DNA of 12,547 bases from assembly GCA_045631425.1 (NCBI GenBank), contig JAZQUR010000047.1, positions 1 through 12,547 of the forward strand, given 5' to 3'. Below, in pieces: positions 11,594 to 12,547 of this stretch (positions are counted from its first letter, which is position 1; each line of letters opens with the position of its first letter). Under the pieces are notes generated by a model that was given only the letters and a program-made list of their open reading frames with translations, was not told where the DNA came from and ran no database searches. Both the position numbers and the translations under genes were made by a program. The DNA is from Treponema_I sp045631425. Its GTDB lineage: Bacteria; Spirochaetota; Spirochaetia; Treponematales; Treponemataceae.

Positions 11594-12547
11594 CTAATTG
11601 ACACAATCGTCCAAATATCGATTGACCATATACATTTTATAATCATCAAGCGTAAAAACCTTTGTTGATGTTGTGTCACCATATCGCTTCACTAACTCAC
11701 TATAAGAACACTTTCTTATCATATTCAACGCGTAAGTGTCCCCTTCCACGATTTTTCGAACTAATTCTTTTGCGTCATCTTTTAAAATGTTACCGATTAT
11801 CCATGGTTTAGTCATATGGGTATAATTAAAATACACATTCATGTCATTAGATATATTCAAAACAATATCATCGGTTGCTTCAAACACAATCTTTTCATGA
11901 CTTTTCAACAATAACTTAACACATTCCTTTTCTTCCAAAATGTTGTCATATTCCAAATAATAAGGTATCAGTTGTTTTGGAATATTCTCTTTTTGAATTC
12001 TTATTGGATATTGCTTAACATTTTCGCCATCACAACTCCCTGCATGAATGAAAAACTTAAACTCTTCTCCAAAAGAAGCACATCGTTCGTATAAATTTAG
12101 TTTGTCGATGACATCTAACAACTTCACGATTTCATTTTTATTATCTTCATAAATAAATGCTTGCCATCTTGGCACAATTCCATTAGATATCAATATATCT
12201 GTTGCTAACAGCAATTCATTGTATGCGTTTTTTCTTCCGATGTAAAAATCTGTCATCGTTTCTAAACCGAAAAATGTTAATTGCACCTTTTTAACGCCTA
12301 CTTCTTTCAAAAACTTAACATACTCTTCATCACGAACTAAACGATAAAAACTAGCCAATTCAAAACGCATTGGTCTACCTTGAATAGAAATTTCATTGTC
12401 TTTCATCCAACGCTGTCTATAATCATCGCAATAATCAGGTTCTCTTAACCAACTATAATATGTTATATTTTCAAAATAAGGCTTAAAATACTCTATCAAC
12501 TGTTCATCCGTCTTGTCAGCCATTTTACGATTTGGCATATGTCCCAA
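11594..12547 (-). CDS. Radical-SAM-like protein, C-terminal 317 residues (5' end off window)
   Basis: The frame is open at the right edge, so the true start is outside. The first Met codons here (third visible codon onward) have no good ribosome site. The part seen looks like the later strands of a radical-SAM barrel. VKKVQLTFFGLETMTDFYIGR (about 84-104) has the typical strand followed by GLE and a helix, and NGIVPRWQAFIYEDNKNEI (about 122-140) is the next strand-helix pair. Near the C-terminus, DMNVYFNYTHMTKPWIIGNI (about 235-254) resembles the strand-GNI turn of SPASM-type tails, but without their cysteines. The defining CxxxCxxC cluster would lie upstream and cannot be checked. Substrate is unknown. 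The gene ends at a strong terminator and is oriented like gpmI, separated from it by 308 nt. Confidence 0.6.
   Translation of the reverse strand: MGHMPNRKMADKTDEQLIEYFKPYFENITYYSWLREPDYCDDYRQRWMKDNEISIQGRPMRFELASFYRLVRDEEYVKFLKEVGVKKVQLTFFGLETMTDFYIGRKNAYNELLLATDILISNGIVPRWQAFIYEDNKNEIVKLLDVIDKLNLYERCASFGEEFKFFIHAGSCDGENVKQYPIRIQKENIPKQLIPYYLEYDNILEEKECVKLLLKSHEKIVFEATDDIVLNISNDMNVYFNYTHMTKPWIIGNILKDDAKELVRKIVEGDTYALNMIRKCSYSELVKRYGDTTSTKVFTLDDYKMYMVNRYLDDCVN

Noticed and set aside
9766..11597. Several plus-strand frames opposite gpmI and beyond
   Set aside because: Antisense shadows of a strongly conserved gene; none has a ribosome site or recognisable domain.
1..12547. CRISPR array, tRNA, rRNA, or integrase attachment site
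   Set aside because: No regularly spaced identical repeats, no cloverleaf with a T-loop motif, and no rRNA-like stretch were found on reading both strands.

Overview
The window looks like chromosome from a low-GC bacterium, most probably a Treponema-like spirochaete. This is inferred from AT-rich coding DNA, a spirochaete-style lipobox (MSSC), a long plant-type phosphoglycerate mutase, and GC-rich hairpin-rich islands between genes. No rRNA or tRNA gene is visible to confirm it.

Layout. (1) 1-136 is the left end of an IS3-family insertion sequence running off the window, with the first 30 codons of its orfA. (2) 258-1574 (minus) is a UraA-type uracil permease, divergent from a TtcA-like PP-loop protein at 1987-2694 (plus). 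(3) 2780-5099 (minus) is a compact four-gene housekeeping operon in the order nif3-like, lspA, a small two-helix membrane protein, HD-domain nucleotidase. It starts at a promoter that would give an almost leaderless mRNA and ends at a stem-loop at 2704-2752. (4) 5100-5951 has no convincing gene but is rich in signals: a structured repeat, a possible distant activator site, an AT tract and a textbook sigma-54 promoter that serves hsp20 (5952-6416, plus). (5) 6601-9371 (minus) is an accessory block: an Mrr-like type IV restriction enzyme, a Fic AMP-transferase with C-terminal winged helix, and, overlapping fic by four bases, a lipoprotein that joins a chagasin-like protease-inhibitor domain to a rhodanese domain. 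(6) 9621-11285 (minus) is gpmI. (7) 11594 to the right edge (minus) is the C-terminal part of a radical-SAM-like protein.

The most interesting signal lies between genes. The islands at 1756-1972 and 5149-5376 are two diverged, inverted copies of one element of about 220 bp. The blocks are collinear, and at least one stem is kept with changes on both arms. Each copy ends just upstream of a gene that points the same way as the element (ttcA-like, nif3-like). A third GC-rich hairpin island of a different family (11321-11438) lies before gpmI. Two near-identical terminators (8407-8438, 9517-9549) and two promoters sharing a 15-bp core (uraA, mrr) add to a picture of repeatedly used regulatory modules.
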